Origin: JAKANT01 sp035502095
GTDB taxonomy: Bacteria; Pseudomonadota; Gammaproteobacteria; Burkholderiales; Burkholderiaceae_F
Direction of reading: 5' to 3'
Assembly: GCA_035502095.1 (NCBI GenBank)
Contig: DATJUX010000021.1
Span: 1-64,000 of the forward strand
Length of the DNA: 64,000 nucleotides
Shown here one piece after another: positions 19,917-28,084 of this stretch (positions are counted from its first letter, which is position 1; each line of letters starts with the position of its first letter). Under the pieces are notes generated by a model, which was given only the letters and a program-made list of their open reading frames with translations, made no database searches and was not told where the DNA came from. Made by a program: the position numbers and the translations under genes.

Positions 19917-20794
19917 ACGCGCTTGACCGTCGCGCGGCCGAAGAGCCCGCTCGGCCTGACGAGCAGCACCACGATGATCAACGCAAGGGCGACGCTGAAC
20001 TTCAATTCCGTGCCGATGAAACTCACGTAGGTCCCGACCAGATTCTCCACAACGCCGACCACGAGCCCGCCGATGACCGCTCCGACCGGGCTCGTGAAGC
20101 CGCCGAGCGTCGCCGCCGCGAAGGCGTAGATCTGGACGCCGGCCATCATGTTGGGGTCGAGGAACAACACCGGCGCGACCATCATGCCCGCGACCGCCCC
20201 GAACATCGCCGCGAGCGCCCAACCGAGGGCGAGCATCCAGCCGACGCGGATCCCCGCCAGCCGGCTCGACAACGGATTCTGCGCAGCCGCGCGCATGGCC
20301 AGCCCGAGCGGCGTGAAACGGAAGAAGACCCAGATGCACGACAGGACGAGCATCGTCACGCCGATCTGGCCGAGATCGTGGCTCCCCAGCACGACGCTGC
20401 CGAGGCGCACGGGTTCCTTCGGGAACGGGCTCGGGAACGGCTTCTGCACGTACGAGAAGATCCAGCCCGCCATGCTGTTGAAGATCACGAGCAGCCCGAT
20501 CGTCACGATGACGACGGTCAGGATCGGTGCGTTCGCCACCGGCCGGATCACGACCCGCTGCACCACCAGCCCGCCGAAGAACGCGATGGCGAGCGTGCCG
20601 AAGAACGCCGGCCAATAAGGCACGCCGGCGTTGATGAGCGACCAGGCGATATAGGTCGCGAACATCGCCATCTCGCCCTGCGCGAAGTTCACGACGTCGG
20701 TTGCCTCGTAGATCATCACCAGCGCCAGGGCGAGCGCGGCGTAGATGCTGCCGGTCGCAAGGCCGGAGACGACCTGCTGGATGAAGATGTCCAT
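19913..20794 (-). CDS. livH: Branched-chain-type ABC transporter permease LivH
   Basis: A 293-residue membrane permease with the LivH N-terminal pattern (GLATGSIYAALALALVMIYE, then VVNFAQGEMAMF) and the coupling loop MRAAAQNPLSSRLAGIRVG. It pairs with LivM. It lies 12 bp after the small lipoprotein gene and overlaps livM by 4 bp, which supports a single transcript. Confidence 0.92.
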   Translation of the reverse strand: MDIFIQQVVSGLATGSIYAALALALVMIYEATDVVNFAQGEMAMFATYIAWSLINAGVPYWPAFFGTLAIAFFGGLVVQRVVIRPVANAPILTVVIVTIGLLVIFNSMAGWIFSYVQKPFPSPFPKEPVRLGSVVLGSHDLGQIGVTMLVLSCIWVFFRFTPLGLAMRAAAQNPLSSRLAGIRVGWMLALGWALAAMFGAVAGMMVAPVLFLDPNMMAGVQIYAFAAATLGGFTSPVGAVIGGLVVGVVENLVGTYVSFIGTELKFSVALALIIVVLLVRPSGLFGRATVKRV

Positions 20795-20806
20795 CGATGC
20801 GCCCGC

Positions 20807-21151
20807 TCAGTACCGGCTGCTGCCTCGCATCGCCGGCGCGGTGGGCTGGTTGCCCTGGCGTGGCATCTGATCGGTGCTGCTGTCGGCGGCGTTGAACCGG
20901 GCGACCAGGCGGCCGCATTCCGCCTGGCTCCCATTGCACATCGCCGAGGTCAGCGTGGTCGATTCACCGTACTCCTTCACGACCGTGCGCTTCACGACCG
21001 CCGGATGAGCGGCGGTGGGGGTCGGGCACTCGATCTTCGCCGCATCGGTCGCTTCCGGACCGGATGCGTCCCGGCCCTGACCGGCCGTGCCGCAGGCGCC
21101 GAGCGCGACGCTGGCGGCGAGCGTCGCGATTGCATGGAAGAGTGCCTTCAT
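20807..21151 (-). CDS. Small predicted lipoprotein of unknown function inside the liv operon
   Basis: A 114-residue protein with a lipoprotein signal (VALGAC, with lipidated Cys20), so it should be anchored in the envelope. The mature part is hydrophilic. It has two further cysteine-containing stretches (KIECPTP, and MCNGSQAECGRL with two), a KRTVVKEYGEST segment and a Pro/Gly/Gln tail. I do not recognise the family. The ATG at 21151 rather than 21163 is preferred because it starts the signal peptide. Its position between livF and livH, with 24 bp and 12 bp gaps, suggests co-expression with the importer. Whether it assists transport is unknown. Confidence 0.65.
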   Translation of the reverse strand: MKALFHAIATLAASVALGACGTAGQGRDASGPEATDAAKIECPTPTAAHPAVVKRTVVKEYGESTTLTSAMCNGSQAECGRLVARFNAADSSTDQMPRQGNQPTAPAMRGSSRY

Positions 21152-21175
21152 CGACGACCTCACACCGCGAACGCC

Positions 21176-21889
21176 TCAATAGCCAAGGTAAGAACGTCGG
21201 ATCGCTTCGTTGCTCGCCAGTTCCTGCGCCGGTCCCTGCATCACGACGCGCCCGGTTTCGAGCAGGAACGCGTGGTGCGCGAGGTCGAGCGCGAGGGCGG
21301 CGTTCTGCTCGACCAGCAGGATGCCGACTCCGGTCTCGGCGTTGATCTTGCGCAGGATGCGGAAGATCTCGCGCACGATCAGGGGCCCGAGACCCAGCGA
21401 CGGCTCGTCGAGCAGCAGCAGGCGCGGCGCGAGCATCAGCGCGCGGGCGATGGCGAGCATCTGCTGTTCGCCGCCGGACAGCGTGCCGGCGGCCTGATGG
21501 CGCCGCGCGCGCAACATCGGGAAGTAGCCGTACATGCGCTCCGTGCTCTCCGCCAGCGGCTCCTTGCTGCGGCGTGCCCACGCGCCGACCTGGAGGTTCT
21601 CCGCGACCGTGAGCTGCGTGAACGTGCCGCGCCCCTCCGGGGCGTGCGCGATGCCGAGTGCCGCGACGTCCTCGGTCGTGCACTTGTCGAGCGGATGGTC
21701 GTCGAAGCGGATGCTGCCCTCGGTGCGGACGAGTCGCGAGATCGAGCGCAGGATCGTGGTCTTGCCGGCGCCGTTGGCGCCGAGCAGGGTGGTGATGCCG
21801 CCGGGCTCGATCGTGAAGTCGACGCCGTGCAGCGCCTGCGTTCTGCCGTACCAGGCGCGCAGGCTGGCGACCTCGAGACGGCCGCTCAT
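21176..21889 (-). CDS. livF: Branched-chain-type ABC transporter ATP-binding protein LivF
   Basis: A 237-residue ATPase. Walker A GANGAGKTT (about residues 36-44), signature LSGGEQQML, Walker B LLLLDEPSLGLGP and the switch His region VEQNAALAL are all canonical. It dimerises with LivG to drive import. The start ATG overlaps the livG stop by 4 bp (21886-21889), indicating translational coupling. Confidence 0.93.
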   Translation of the reverse strand: MSGRLEVASLRAWYGRTQALHGVDFTIEPGGITTLLGANGAGKTTILRSISRLVRTEGSIRFDDHPLDKCTTEDVAALGIAHAPEGRGTFTQLTVAENLQVGAWARRSKEPLAESTERMYGYFPMLRARRHQAAGTLSGGEQQMLAIARALMLAPRLLLLDEPSLGLGPLIVREIFRILRKINAETGVGILLVEQNAALALDLAHHAFLLETGRVVMQGPAQELASNEAIRRSYLGY

Positions 21890-22668
21890 CGGCGCTCCGC
21901 TGCGGCCTCGGGCAGACCGAGGTAGGCGCGCAGCACCTCGCGGTCGCGCTGCACCTCCGCCGGTGGACCCTGCGCGATGCGCCGGCCGAAATCGAGCACG
22001 ACCACCTTGTCCGAGACCTGCATCACGAGTCCCATGTGGTGCTCGACGAGCAGGATCGTGAGTTGGCGCTCGTCGCGCAGGCGCCGGATCAGCGCGGCGA
22101 GCTCCTGCACCTCATCGTGATTGAGCCCGCCGGCCGGTTCGTCGAGCAGCAGCAGGCTCGGTTCGCCCGCCAGCGCACGCGCGAGCTCGAGCCGCTTGAG
22201 CAGCACGAACGGCAGGTCCGCCGCCCGGCGATCGGCGAGGGCGGCAAGGCCGAGAAAATCGAGCAGCTGCAGCGCCGCGCGCCGGCTGGCCGCGTTCTCG
22301 CGTTCGACCCAGCCAAGGCGCAGCGCACTGCTGACGAAGCCGGCGCGTGTGCGCGGGTGCATGCCGACCATCACGTTCTGCGCCACGGTCATGCGCGGAA
22401 ACAGCGCGAGGTTCTGGAACGTGCGGCCGATGCCGAGGCCGGCGATCGCATGCGCCCGCAGCGGCAGCAGCGGCGTGCCGTTGAACCTGATCTCCCCCTG
22501 GCTGGGCGTGTAGAGCCGGCTCAGGCAGTTGAAGAGGGTCGTCTTGCCGGCGCCATTGGGCCCGATCAGCCCGACGATCTGGCGCGCGTCGACTTCGAAC
22601 GAAACGCCGTCCAAGGCCACGACCCCGCCGAAACGGACGCTGACGTTGTTGACACTGAGTATCGGCAT
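21886..22668 (-). CDS. livG: Branched-chain-type ABC transporter ATP-binding protein LivG with atypical signature motif
   Basis: A 260-residue ATPase, first gene of the operon. Walker A GPNGAGKTT, Q-loop FQNLALFPR, Walker B LLLLDEPAGGLN and a C-terminal H-loop (VEHHMGLVM) are intact. The ABC signature reads LPFVLLKRLELARAL. Family relatives normally have Gly where Val stands here (LPYG-type or LSGGQ), so the invariant glycine that touches the ATP gamma-phosphate seems replaced. The ATG at 22668 gives the normal N-terminus MPILSVNNVSVRFGG; the longer open frame to 23565 is shadow. Confidence 0.9.
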   Translation of the reverse strand: MPILSVNNVSVRFGGVVALDGVSFEVDARQIVGLIGPNGAGKTTLFNCLSRLYTPSQGEIRFNGTPLLPLRAHAIAGLGIGRTFQNLALFPRMTVAQNVMVGMHPRTRAGFVSSALRLGWVERENAASRRAALQLLDFLGLAALADRRAADLPFVLLKRLELARALAGEPSLLLLDEPAGGLNHDEVQELAALIRRLRDERQLTILLVEHHMGLVMQVSDKVVVLDFGRRIAQGPPAEVQRDREVLRAYLGLPEAAAERR

Positions 22669-22812
22669 CGAGCGGTCTCGGCACCCCACCACGCGCCCGG
22701 CGGGCACTGTACTGAATCGACCCTGCGCGCGCAATGAATTGCGCGGCTGCGCTGCAGCGCGACGCCGGGTGGCGTCGATGCCATCATCACTTTCGCGAGC
22801 ATGGAGGGCGCA

Positions 22813-24408
22813 ATGATCAGCACGACGATGCAGCAGATTCCCCTGTCGCTCAACCATGTGCTCGAGCGCGCCGGGCGCCTGTTCCCGCACGTGGAAGTCG
22901 TGAGCCGCCTGCCCGACAAGTCGCTGGCGCGGCACACCTTCGCGGAGTTTGCGGCGCGCGCCCGCCAGCTCGCGGCGGCGCTCGTCGCCGCCGGCATACG
23001 CAAGGGCGACCGCGTCGCGACGCTGTGCTGGAATCACTACGCGCACCTCGAGTGCTACTTCGGCATTCCCGCTGCCGGAGCGGTGATGCACACGCTGAAC
23101 CTGCGCCTGGTGCCGGACGAAATCTCGTGGATCGCCGCGCACGCCGAGGATCGATTCCTGATCGTCGACGACGTGTTGCTGCCCCTGGCCGCGTTGCTGA
23201 CGCACCGCTTCGAACGGACGATCGTCGTGCCGACCACGCGCGCCAGGGTGGCACCGGAACATACCGACTACGAGGCGTTCCTTGCCGGGGCGCCGCGCGG
23301 CTTCGCCAGTGCGCCGCACGACGAGAACGATCCGGTGGCGATGTGCTACACGTCGGGCACCACCGGTCGCCCGAAGGGGGTCGTCTATTCGCACCGTTCG
23401 ACCCTCCTGCACACGCTGGTCGCGAACCAGCCCGATAACTGGGGCCTCGCTGCCGGCGACAGCGTGCTCGCTGCGACGCCGATGTTCCACGCCAACTGCT
23501 GGGGTGTGCCTTACGGCTGCGCGATGATGGGCATCAAGATGATCTTCCCGGGCCCGCATCTGCACCCGGGCGATCTGCTCGATCTTTTTGCCGCCGAGCA
23601 GCCCACTTACGCGCTCGGGGTGCCGACCATCTGGCTGTCGATGATCCAGCTGCTCGACAGCGCGCCGGAGCGCTACCGCTTGCCGCCAGGCATGCGCATG
23701 CTGGTCGGCGGTGCGGCGGTGCCGGAGTCACTGATTCGTGCCTACCGCCGCCATGGCGCCCAGATCAAGCAGGGCTGGGGCATGACCGAGATGAGCCCGC
23801 TCGGCACGGTCGCCTACATCAAGCCCGAGTTGCAGCACCTGTCGGAGGAGGAGCGATTCGCGTGGCACGCAAAGGCCGGCGTTCCGGCACCGCTCGTCGA
23901 CCTGCGCCTCGTCGGCGAAAACGGCGAGTGCGAGTGGGACGGCAGGACCGTCGGGGAGATCCAGGCGCGCGGGCCGTTCATCACCGGCGGGTACCACAAC
24001 ACGCAGTCCGATCCGGAGCGCTTTACCGCCGACGCGTGGCTGCGCACCGGCGATGTTGCGACCATGGATGCGCATGGATACGTCAGCATCACCGACCGCG
24101 CGAAAGACCTGATCAAGTCCGGCGGCGAGTGGATCAGCTCGGTCGACATGGAAAACCTTCTGATGGCGCACGCGGCCGTGCAGGAAGCCGCAGTCATCGC
24201 GATCGCGGACGAGAAGTGGTCGGAGCGTCCGCTCGCCTGCGTCGTGTTCAAGCCTGGGAAATCGGCGAGCCCGGGCGACCTGCGCAGCCATCTGGCGACC
24301 CGGTTCGCTCGCTGGCAACTGCCGGAACGCTTCGAATTCATCGACGCGATTCCACGCACGTCGACGGGCAAGTTCTCCAAGATGCGACTGCGCGAAATGT
24401 TCCGCTAG
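22813..24408 (+). CDS. Acyl-CoA synthetase (AMP-forming), AlkK-like medium/long-chain type
   Basis: A 531-residue ANL-superfamily ligase. The AMP-binding P-loop CYTSGTTGRPKGVVYSH, the A5 motif GWGMTEMSPLG, the A7/A8 region LRTGDVATMDAHGYVSITDR and the catalytic Lys near the C-terminus (TSTGKFSKMRL) are present. It activates a carboxylic acid to its CoA thioester in two steps. Overall it resembles AlkK-type fatty-acid ligases, though chain length and substrate are not decided by sequence. The ATG at 22813 has GGAGGG 4 nt upstream. It is divergent from a carboxylate/amino-acid-type ABC importer. Confidence 0.88.
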   Translation: MISTTMQQIPLSLNHVLERAGRLFPHVEVVSRLPDKSLARHTFAEFAARARQLAAALVAAGIRKGDRVATLCWNHYAHLECYFGIPAAGAVMHTLNLRLVPDEISWIAAHAEDRFLIVDDVLLPLAALLTHRFERTIVVPTTRARVAPEHTDYEAFLAGAPRGFASAPHDENDPVAMCYTSGTTGRPKGVVYSHRSTLLHTLVANQPDNWGLAAGDSVLAATPMFHANCWGVPYGCAMMGIKMIFPGPHLHPGDLLDLFAAEQPTYALGVPTIWLSMIQLLDSAPERYRLPPGMRMLVGGAAVPESLIRAYRRHGAQIKQGWGMTEMSPLGTVAYIKPELQHLSEEERFAWHAKAGVPAPLVDLRLVGENGECEWDGRTVGEIQARGPFITGGYHNTQSDPERFTADAWLRTGDVATMDAHGYVSITDRAKDLIKSGGEWISSVDMENLLMAHAAVQEAAVIAIADEKWSERPLACVVFKPGKSASPGDLRSHLATRFARWQLPERFEFIDAIPRTSTGKFSKMRLREMFR

Positions 24409-24427
24409 ACGAAGCATCCTCCCCTTG

Positions 24428-24504
24428 GTCATTCGGAGGAGCGCAGCGACGAGGAATCTCGGCCCGACGCAGGCCGGGATCGTTCGCCTTCCGCTCGGGA
24501 TGAC
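24428..24504. repeat. Dispersed intergenic repeat with GTCAT/ATGAC ends
   Basis: A roughly 77-bp element starting GTCATTCGGAGGAGCG and ending CTCGGGATGAC, with short inverted termini and the core AGCGACGAGGAATCTCGG. It lies between the convergent acyl-CoA ligase and EamA genes and encodes the C-terminal tail of the latter. A diverged relative with the core AGCGACGAGGGATCCCGG is at 59872-59951, and a fragment (GTCATCCCGAGCGA) is near 2091. Confidence 0.65.
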
Positions 24505-25403
24505 GAACTCCTGGAGCGCTGCACACGAGGCAGCCCGACCAGCCCGAGCGCGAGCGCCGTTCCGGCGAGAATGACGCAACCGCCGGCCAGCATCTGCAAC
24601 GTCACGTCTTCGGCGAGAAACGCGCTGCCCCAGCACGTCGCGAAGACGGGGATGAGAAACGTGACGGCCGCGGCGCGCACCGCGCCGACGTGTGCGATGA
24701 GCCGGAAGTAGAGGAGGTACGCCAGCGCGGTGCACGCGACCGCGAGTGCGATCGCCGAGGCCCAGGCATCGAGAGGCGGCGAGTGCCCGGGCCAGGCGGC
24801 GGTCGCAAACGGCAGCACGACGATCGCCGCGGCGATCTGGCTGCCGGTGGCGACGACGAGCGCCGGGACGCCGCCCAGCCGCTTGCGCGCGAACGTCGCG
24901 CTGGTTCCGTAGGCGGCGGCGCCGAGCAGGGCGGCGCCGATCGCCAGCGTGACCTGCCAGCCGGTGCTGCCGGGGCGCAGGTCGACCTTGCCCCAGAGCA
25001 GCGCCGCTACGCCCAGCGCACCGATGCCCAAGCCGATCCACTGCGCCGGGCGGATCCGGTCGCGCAACCACAGCCGGCCGACCAGAGCGGTCCACAGCGG
25101 CGTGGTCGCATTCAGGATCGCGGCAAAACCGGCCGTCACGTAGAGCGTCGCATACGTGAAAAGCACGAACGGCAGTGCCGAGTTCATCACGCCCACGAAC
25201 GCGAGCGCTGCCACATGGGTGCGAAGCGCGCGGCGCTCGGCTTGCAGCAGCAACAACCCGGTCAGGATCGCGGCTGCGACCGAAACGCGCACCTGCACCA
25301 GCGCGATCGGCCCGAATGCGGGCGCCGCGTGGCGCATGAAGAGAAAACTCGCGCCCCACAGCGCCGCCAGGGTCACGAGTTCGAGCAGGTCGCGGGTACG
25401 CAT
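24429..25403 (-). CDS. DMT-superfamily EamA-type transporter
   Basis: A 324-residue inner-membrane protein with ten predicted helices in two EamA repeats (first from LVTLAALWGASFLFMRHAAP, second from WQVTLAIGAALLGAAAYGTS). Such exporters move amino acids, purines or other metabolites, and the substrate is unknown. The last 24 or so residues (Ser/Arg-rich, ending SSLRSSE) are encoded by the dispersed repeat at 24428-24504. The natural protein therefore probably ended near residue 298 in the ancestor. It has its own promoter region of about 100 bp from the RHH gene. Confidence 0.85.
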   Translation of the reverse strand: MRTRDLLELVTLAALWGASFLFMRHAAPAFGPIALVQVRVSVAAAILTGLLLLQAERRALRTHVAALAFVGVMNSALPFVLFTYATLYVTAGFAAILNATTPLWTALVGRLWLRDRIRPAQWIGLGIGALGVAALLWGKVDLRPGSTGWQVTLAIGAALLGAAAYGTSATFARKRLGGVPALVVATGSQIAAAIVVLPFATAAWPGHSPPLDAWASAIALAVACTALAYLLYFRLIAHVGAVRAAAVTFLIPVFATCWGSAFLAEDVTLQMLAGGCVILAGTALALGLVGLPRVQRSRSSSSRAEGERSRPASGRDSSSLRSSE

Positions 25404-25502
25404 GGATCGGGCGCCGCTGGGATCCGGCGCAAGGTACGCCGCCTTCGCCGAGCAGCGCCATCCGTTTCCTGCGCCGATGCGGGATTCGCCAGCGCTGCCG
25501 GC

Positions 25503-25694
25503 TCATTTGCGCCGTGCCCGCAGGCCCGCGTCGCGCGTGGGCGGGGCGCGGCCGCGGGCTGCCAGCGCCTCGCGCAGGAGGTACTCGATCTGGCCGTTCA
25601 CGCTGCGCAGTTCCTGCGCCGCGAGCGCCTCCAGCGCGGCCCACACCTCCGGGTCGAGGCGCAACAGGAAGGCCTTTTTCTCGGGGCTGGCCAC
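25503..25694 (-). CDS. Arc-like ribbon-helix-helix DNA-binding protein
   Basis: A 63-residue protein. KKAFLLRLDPEVWAALEALA begins with the short beta-strand of an Arc/MetJ ribbon-helix-helix fold, followed by LRSVNGQIEYLLREAL. This pattern is common in small RHH regulators encoded next to SPFH proteins. It likely starts at GTG 25694 and lies 47 bp after the SPFH gene on the same strand. It probably autoregulates the pair by binding the palindrome at 26650-26669 (inference). No toxin gene is adjacent, so an antitoxin role is not supported. Confidence 0.8.
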   Translation of the reverse strand: MASPEKKAFLLRLDPEVWAALEALAAQELRSVNGQIEYLLREALAARGRAPPTRDAGLRARRK

Positions 25695-25741
25695 GAGCTA
25701 CACGGCCGGTTCCACGCCGCCGTCGCGCGCGCGCCAGCGGC

Positions 25742-26629
25742 CTACTGGTAAAGCGTGCCGGCATTGATCACGGGCTGCGCCTCCGATTCCGAACACAGCA
25801 CAACGAGCAGGTTCGACACCATCGCCGCCTTGCGTTCGTCGTCGAGGTTGACGATTTCGCGCTCGGAGAGCCCGCGCAGCGCCATTTCCACCATGCTTAC
25901 GGCGCCATGCACGATCTTCTGGCGCGCCGTGATGATCGCCTCCGCCTGCTGGCGGCGCAGCATCACCTGGGCGATCTCCGGCGCGTACGCGAGGTGAGTG
26001 AGCTTGGCATCCTCGACCACGATGCCGGCCTGGTCGAAGCGCTCCGTCAACTCGCGCGCCAGGGATGCGGCAACACGGTCCTGGCCGGCGCGCAGCGTCG
26101 GCTCGCCGTGGCCGAGGTCTTCGCCCTCGTCGTAGGCGAAGCTCGACGCGAGACGGCGGATCGCGGCTTCGGCCTGCACCTTGACATAGGTTTCGTAATC
26201 CTCGACGTCGAAGCTGGCCTGCGCGGTGTCGCGGATGCGCCAGACGATCGCTGCGGCGATCTCGATCGGATTGCCGCGCTTGTCGTTCACCTTGAGCTTG
26301 TCGCTGATCAGGTTGTGCGCGCGCAGGCTGATCTTCCGCTTGCGCAGGAACGGATTGGCCCATCGCAGTCCCGCCGAACGGTCGGTCCCCACGTACTCGC
26401 CGAAAAGCAGCAGCAGCGCGGCTTCGTTCGGCTGCAGCATGTAGAGGCCGGCGAAGGTCAGCACGCCGAGTACCAACGGCGCCAGTCCGATGAAGAGCTT
26501 GGACGGAAAGATCGGTGGCGAGAGGATCAGATAGAGCCCCAGCGCCATCAGGACCAGGCCGATCGCAAACATCAGGTAGCCGTTCGAGCTCCGGTGTGCG
26601 ATCTCGGTGGTTCGAGTCGTCTGGTTCAT
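25742..26629 (-). CDS. SPFH/band 7 domain membrane protein
   Basis: A 295-residue protein with two N-terminal hydrophobic helices (LMFAIGLVLMALGLYLIL and FIGLAPLVLGVLTFAGLYML) and then an SPFH domain (QPNEAALLLLFGEYVGT, AAAIVWRIRDTAQASFDVED). A helical C-terminus includes MLRRQQAEAIITARQKIVHG. SPFH proteins form large rings or microdomain scaffolds in the inner membrane. The ATG at 26629 has GAGGG just upstream and follows the palindromic site. The next gene is a ribbon-helix-helix regulator, a recurrent pairing. Confidence 0.88.
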   Translation of the reverse strand: MNQTTRTTEIAHRSSNGYLMFAIGLVLMALGLYLILSPPIFPSKLFIGLAPLVLGVLTFAGLYMLQPNEAALLLLFGEYVGTDRSAGLRWANPFLRKRKISLRAHNLISDKLKVNDKRGNPIEIAAAIVWRIRDTAQASFDVEDYETYVKVQAEAAIRRLASSFAYDEGEDLGHGEPTLRAGQDRVAASLARELTERFDQAGIVVEDAKLTHLAYAPEIAQVMLRRQQAEAIITARQKIVHGAVSMVEMALRGLSEREIVNLDDERKAAMVSNLLVVLCSESEAQPVINAGTLYQ

Positions 26630-26649
26630 CCCGACCCTCGTCGCTGATG

Positions 26650-26669
26650 TCAAAGTGATATCATTTTGA
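26650..26669. promoter_or_regulatory. Palindromic operator candidate upstream of the SPFH-RHH operon
   Basis: TCAAAGTGATATCATTTTGA is a 20-bp near-perfect inverted repeat centred on GATATC (two mismatched positions, one pair), in an AT-rich island 21 bp upstream of the SPFH start in otherwise G+C-rich DNA. Its TGATATCA core and the following TTTTGATA half-site suit a ribbon-helix-helix regulator that binds short repeated boxes. Binding by the downstream RHH protein is inferred. Confidence 0.6.
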
Positions 26670-26819
26670 TAGAGACGACCCACCCTGTCAAGGCCGCGCC
26701 GCCGGACGGTCGGAAAGGGTCGCGAAGGTCGGCAGACGTGCGATCGGGAGCGGCAAAGCGCCCGAACGGGACGACGTGCCGTGACGCCTGGGCGCCTCGC
26801 CTCGGGATCGGCCGCGAGC

Positions 26820-27902
26820 CTAAGCCGCCGCCCGCAGCCGCCGGGTGCGCACCGCGGTGGCCAGGCGATCGAGCACCCGCACGCTGTCGTCCCAGCCCAG
26901 GCAGCCGTCGGTGATGGACTGGCCGTAGGTCAGCGCCTTGCCCGGAACCAGGTCCTGGCGGCCGGCGATCAGATGACTCTCGATCATGAGACCGATGATG
27001 CGCCTTTCGCCCGCCTCGAGCTGCTGCGCGACATCTTCGACCACGCGCACCTGGTTTTCATGCTTCTTCTGGGCGTTCGCATGGCTCGCATCGATCATCA
27101 GTCGTTGCGCCAGGCCGTTGCGCGACAGCTCCTGGCATGCGGTCTCGACGCTGGCGGCATCGAAATTCGGCTTGGTGCCGCCGCGCAGGATTATGTGGCA
27201 GTCGTCGTTGCCCTTGGTCGAGACGATCGCAGAATGGCCGCCCTTGGTCACGGACAGGAAATGGTGCGCCTGCTGCGCGGCGCGGATCGCTTCCGCCGCG
27301 ATGCGTACGTTGCCGTCGGTTCCATTCTTGAAGCCCACCGGGCATGAAAGCCCGCTCGCAAGCTCGCGATGCACCTGGCTTTCGGTCGTGCGCGCGCCGA
27401 TGGCGCCCCAGGCAACGAGGTCGGCGATGTACTGCGGCGTGATCATGTCGAGGTACTCGCAGCCGGCCGGAAGGCCCAACTCGCTGATCTCCATCAGCAG
27501 CTCACGCGCGATGCGCAAGCCGTGATTGATGCGGAAGCTGCCGTCCAGGTCCGGATCGTTGATCAGCCCCTTCCAGCCGACCGTCGTGCGCGGCTTCTCG
27601 AAATACACGCGCATGATGATCTCGAGCTCGGGTGCGAGGCGTTCGCGCTGGAGCTTGAGCCGCTGTGCGTATTCGACCGCCGCGCGCGGGTCGTGGATCG
27701 AACACGGGCCGACCACGACCACGAGCCGGTCGTCCAGCCCGTGCAGGATGCCGTGCACGGCGTTTCGCGCGTCGAAGACGGTGCGCGAGGCCGCCTCGCC
27801 GCACGGGAATTCGCGCAGCAGATGCGATGGCGGAGCGAGCTCTTTGATCTCCTTGATGCGGAGATCGTCGGTCATGTAACGCATCGGTCGGACTCCATCC
27901 AC
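26820..27902 (-). CDS. aroG: 3-deoxy-7-phosphoheptulonate (DAHP) synthase, AroG type, Phe-attenuated
   Basis: A type I-alpha DAHP synthase of about 360 residues. It condenses phosphoenolpyruvate and erythrose 4-phosphate in the first step of aromatic amino acid synthesis. The N-terminus DDLRIKEIKELAPP is typical of AroG-family enzymes. VVVVGPCSIHDP supplies the metal-binding Cys, and EKPRTTVGWKGLINDP, GFKNGTDGN, RGGTKPNFD and IDASHANAQKKHE are the other active-site blocks. The GTG at 27902 has GGAGG five bases upstream. The ATG at 27884 aligns better with relatives, so the start is uncertain. A Phe-rich leader peptide and a terminator precede it. Confidence 0.95.
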   Translation of the reverse strand: MDGVRPMRYMTDDLRIKEIKELAPPSHLLREFPCGEAASRTVFDARNAVHGILHGLDDRLVVVVGPCSIHDPRAAVEYAQRLKLQRERLAPELEIIMRVYFEKPRTTVGWKGLINDPDLDGSFRINHGLRIARELLMEISELGLPAGCEYLDMITPQYIADLVAWGAIGARTTESQVHRELASGLSCPVGFKNGTDGNVRIAAEAIRAAQQAHHFLSVTKGGHSAIVSTKGNDDCHIILRGGTKPNFDAASVETACQELSRNGLAQRLMIDASHANAQKKHENQVRVVEDVAQQLEAGERRIIGLMIESHLIAGRQDLVPGKALTYGQSITDGCLGWDDSVRVLDRLATAVRTRRLRAAA

Positions 27903-27940
27903 GGCGGCCTCCTAAGCCCGGTTTCGCCGGCCCGCCTGGC

Positions 27941-27977
27941 AAAAAAAAACCGCCAGGGGTTTCGGGCCTGGCGGTTT
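27941..27977 (-). terminator. Attenuator terminator upstream of aroG
   Basis: On the minus strand CCGCCAGG and CCTGGCGG form an 8-bp stem (9-nt loop), followed by nine T. It lies between a candidate promoter and the aroG start, and 21 bp beyond the stop codon of a Phe-rich leader ORF. It is therefore positioned to attenuate rather than to end a gene. The leader copy CCTTTGGCGG at 28021-28030 can pair with the 5' arm and would form the competing antiterminator. Confidence 0.85.
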
Positions 27978-27997
27978 GGGTCGAATTCGCGGTTTGA

Positions 27998-28078
27998 TCA
28001 GGTGCGCTGCTCGACTCTTTCCGCCAAAGGCCGGAAAAAGCCGTAAAAGTGACGGAAGAAACGCGCGCAGGAAATCAT
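27998..28078 (-). CDS. Phenylalanine-rich attenuator leader peptide of aroG
   Basis: A 26-codon ORF ending in TGA. Residues 7-15 read FFRHFYGFF, giving five Phe and one Tyr within nine codons. Such clustering is the signature of a ribosome-stalling leader peptide, as in E. coli pheL before pheA. Low Phe-tRNA would stall the ribosome, freeing the segment at 28021-28030 to pair with the terminator 5' arm and let transcription reach aroG. No Shine-Dalgarno is visible. The predicted +1 base coincides with the A of the ATG, so translation is probably leaderless. The arrangement is read from sequence; the regulation is inferred. Confidence 0.8.
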   Translation of the reverse strand: MISCARFFRHFYGFFRPLAERVEQRT

Positions 28079-28084
28079 GGGAGC

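Noticed and set aside
25503..25694. Toxin-antitoxin module at the ribbon-helix-helix gene
   Set aside because: No toxin-like ORF is adjacent; the neighbour is an SPFH membrane protein, so a regulator role is more likely.
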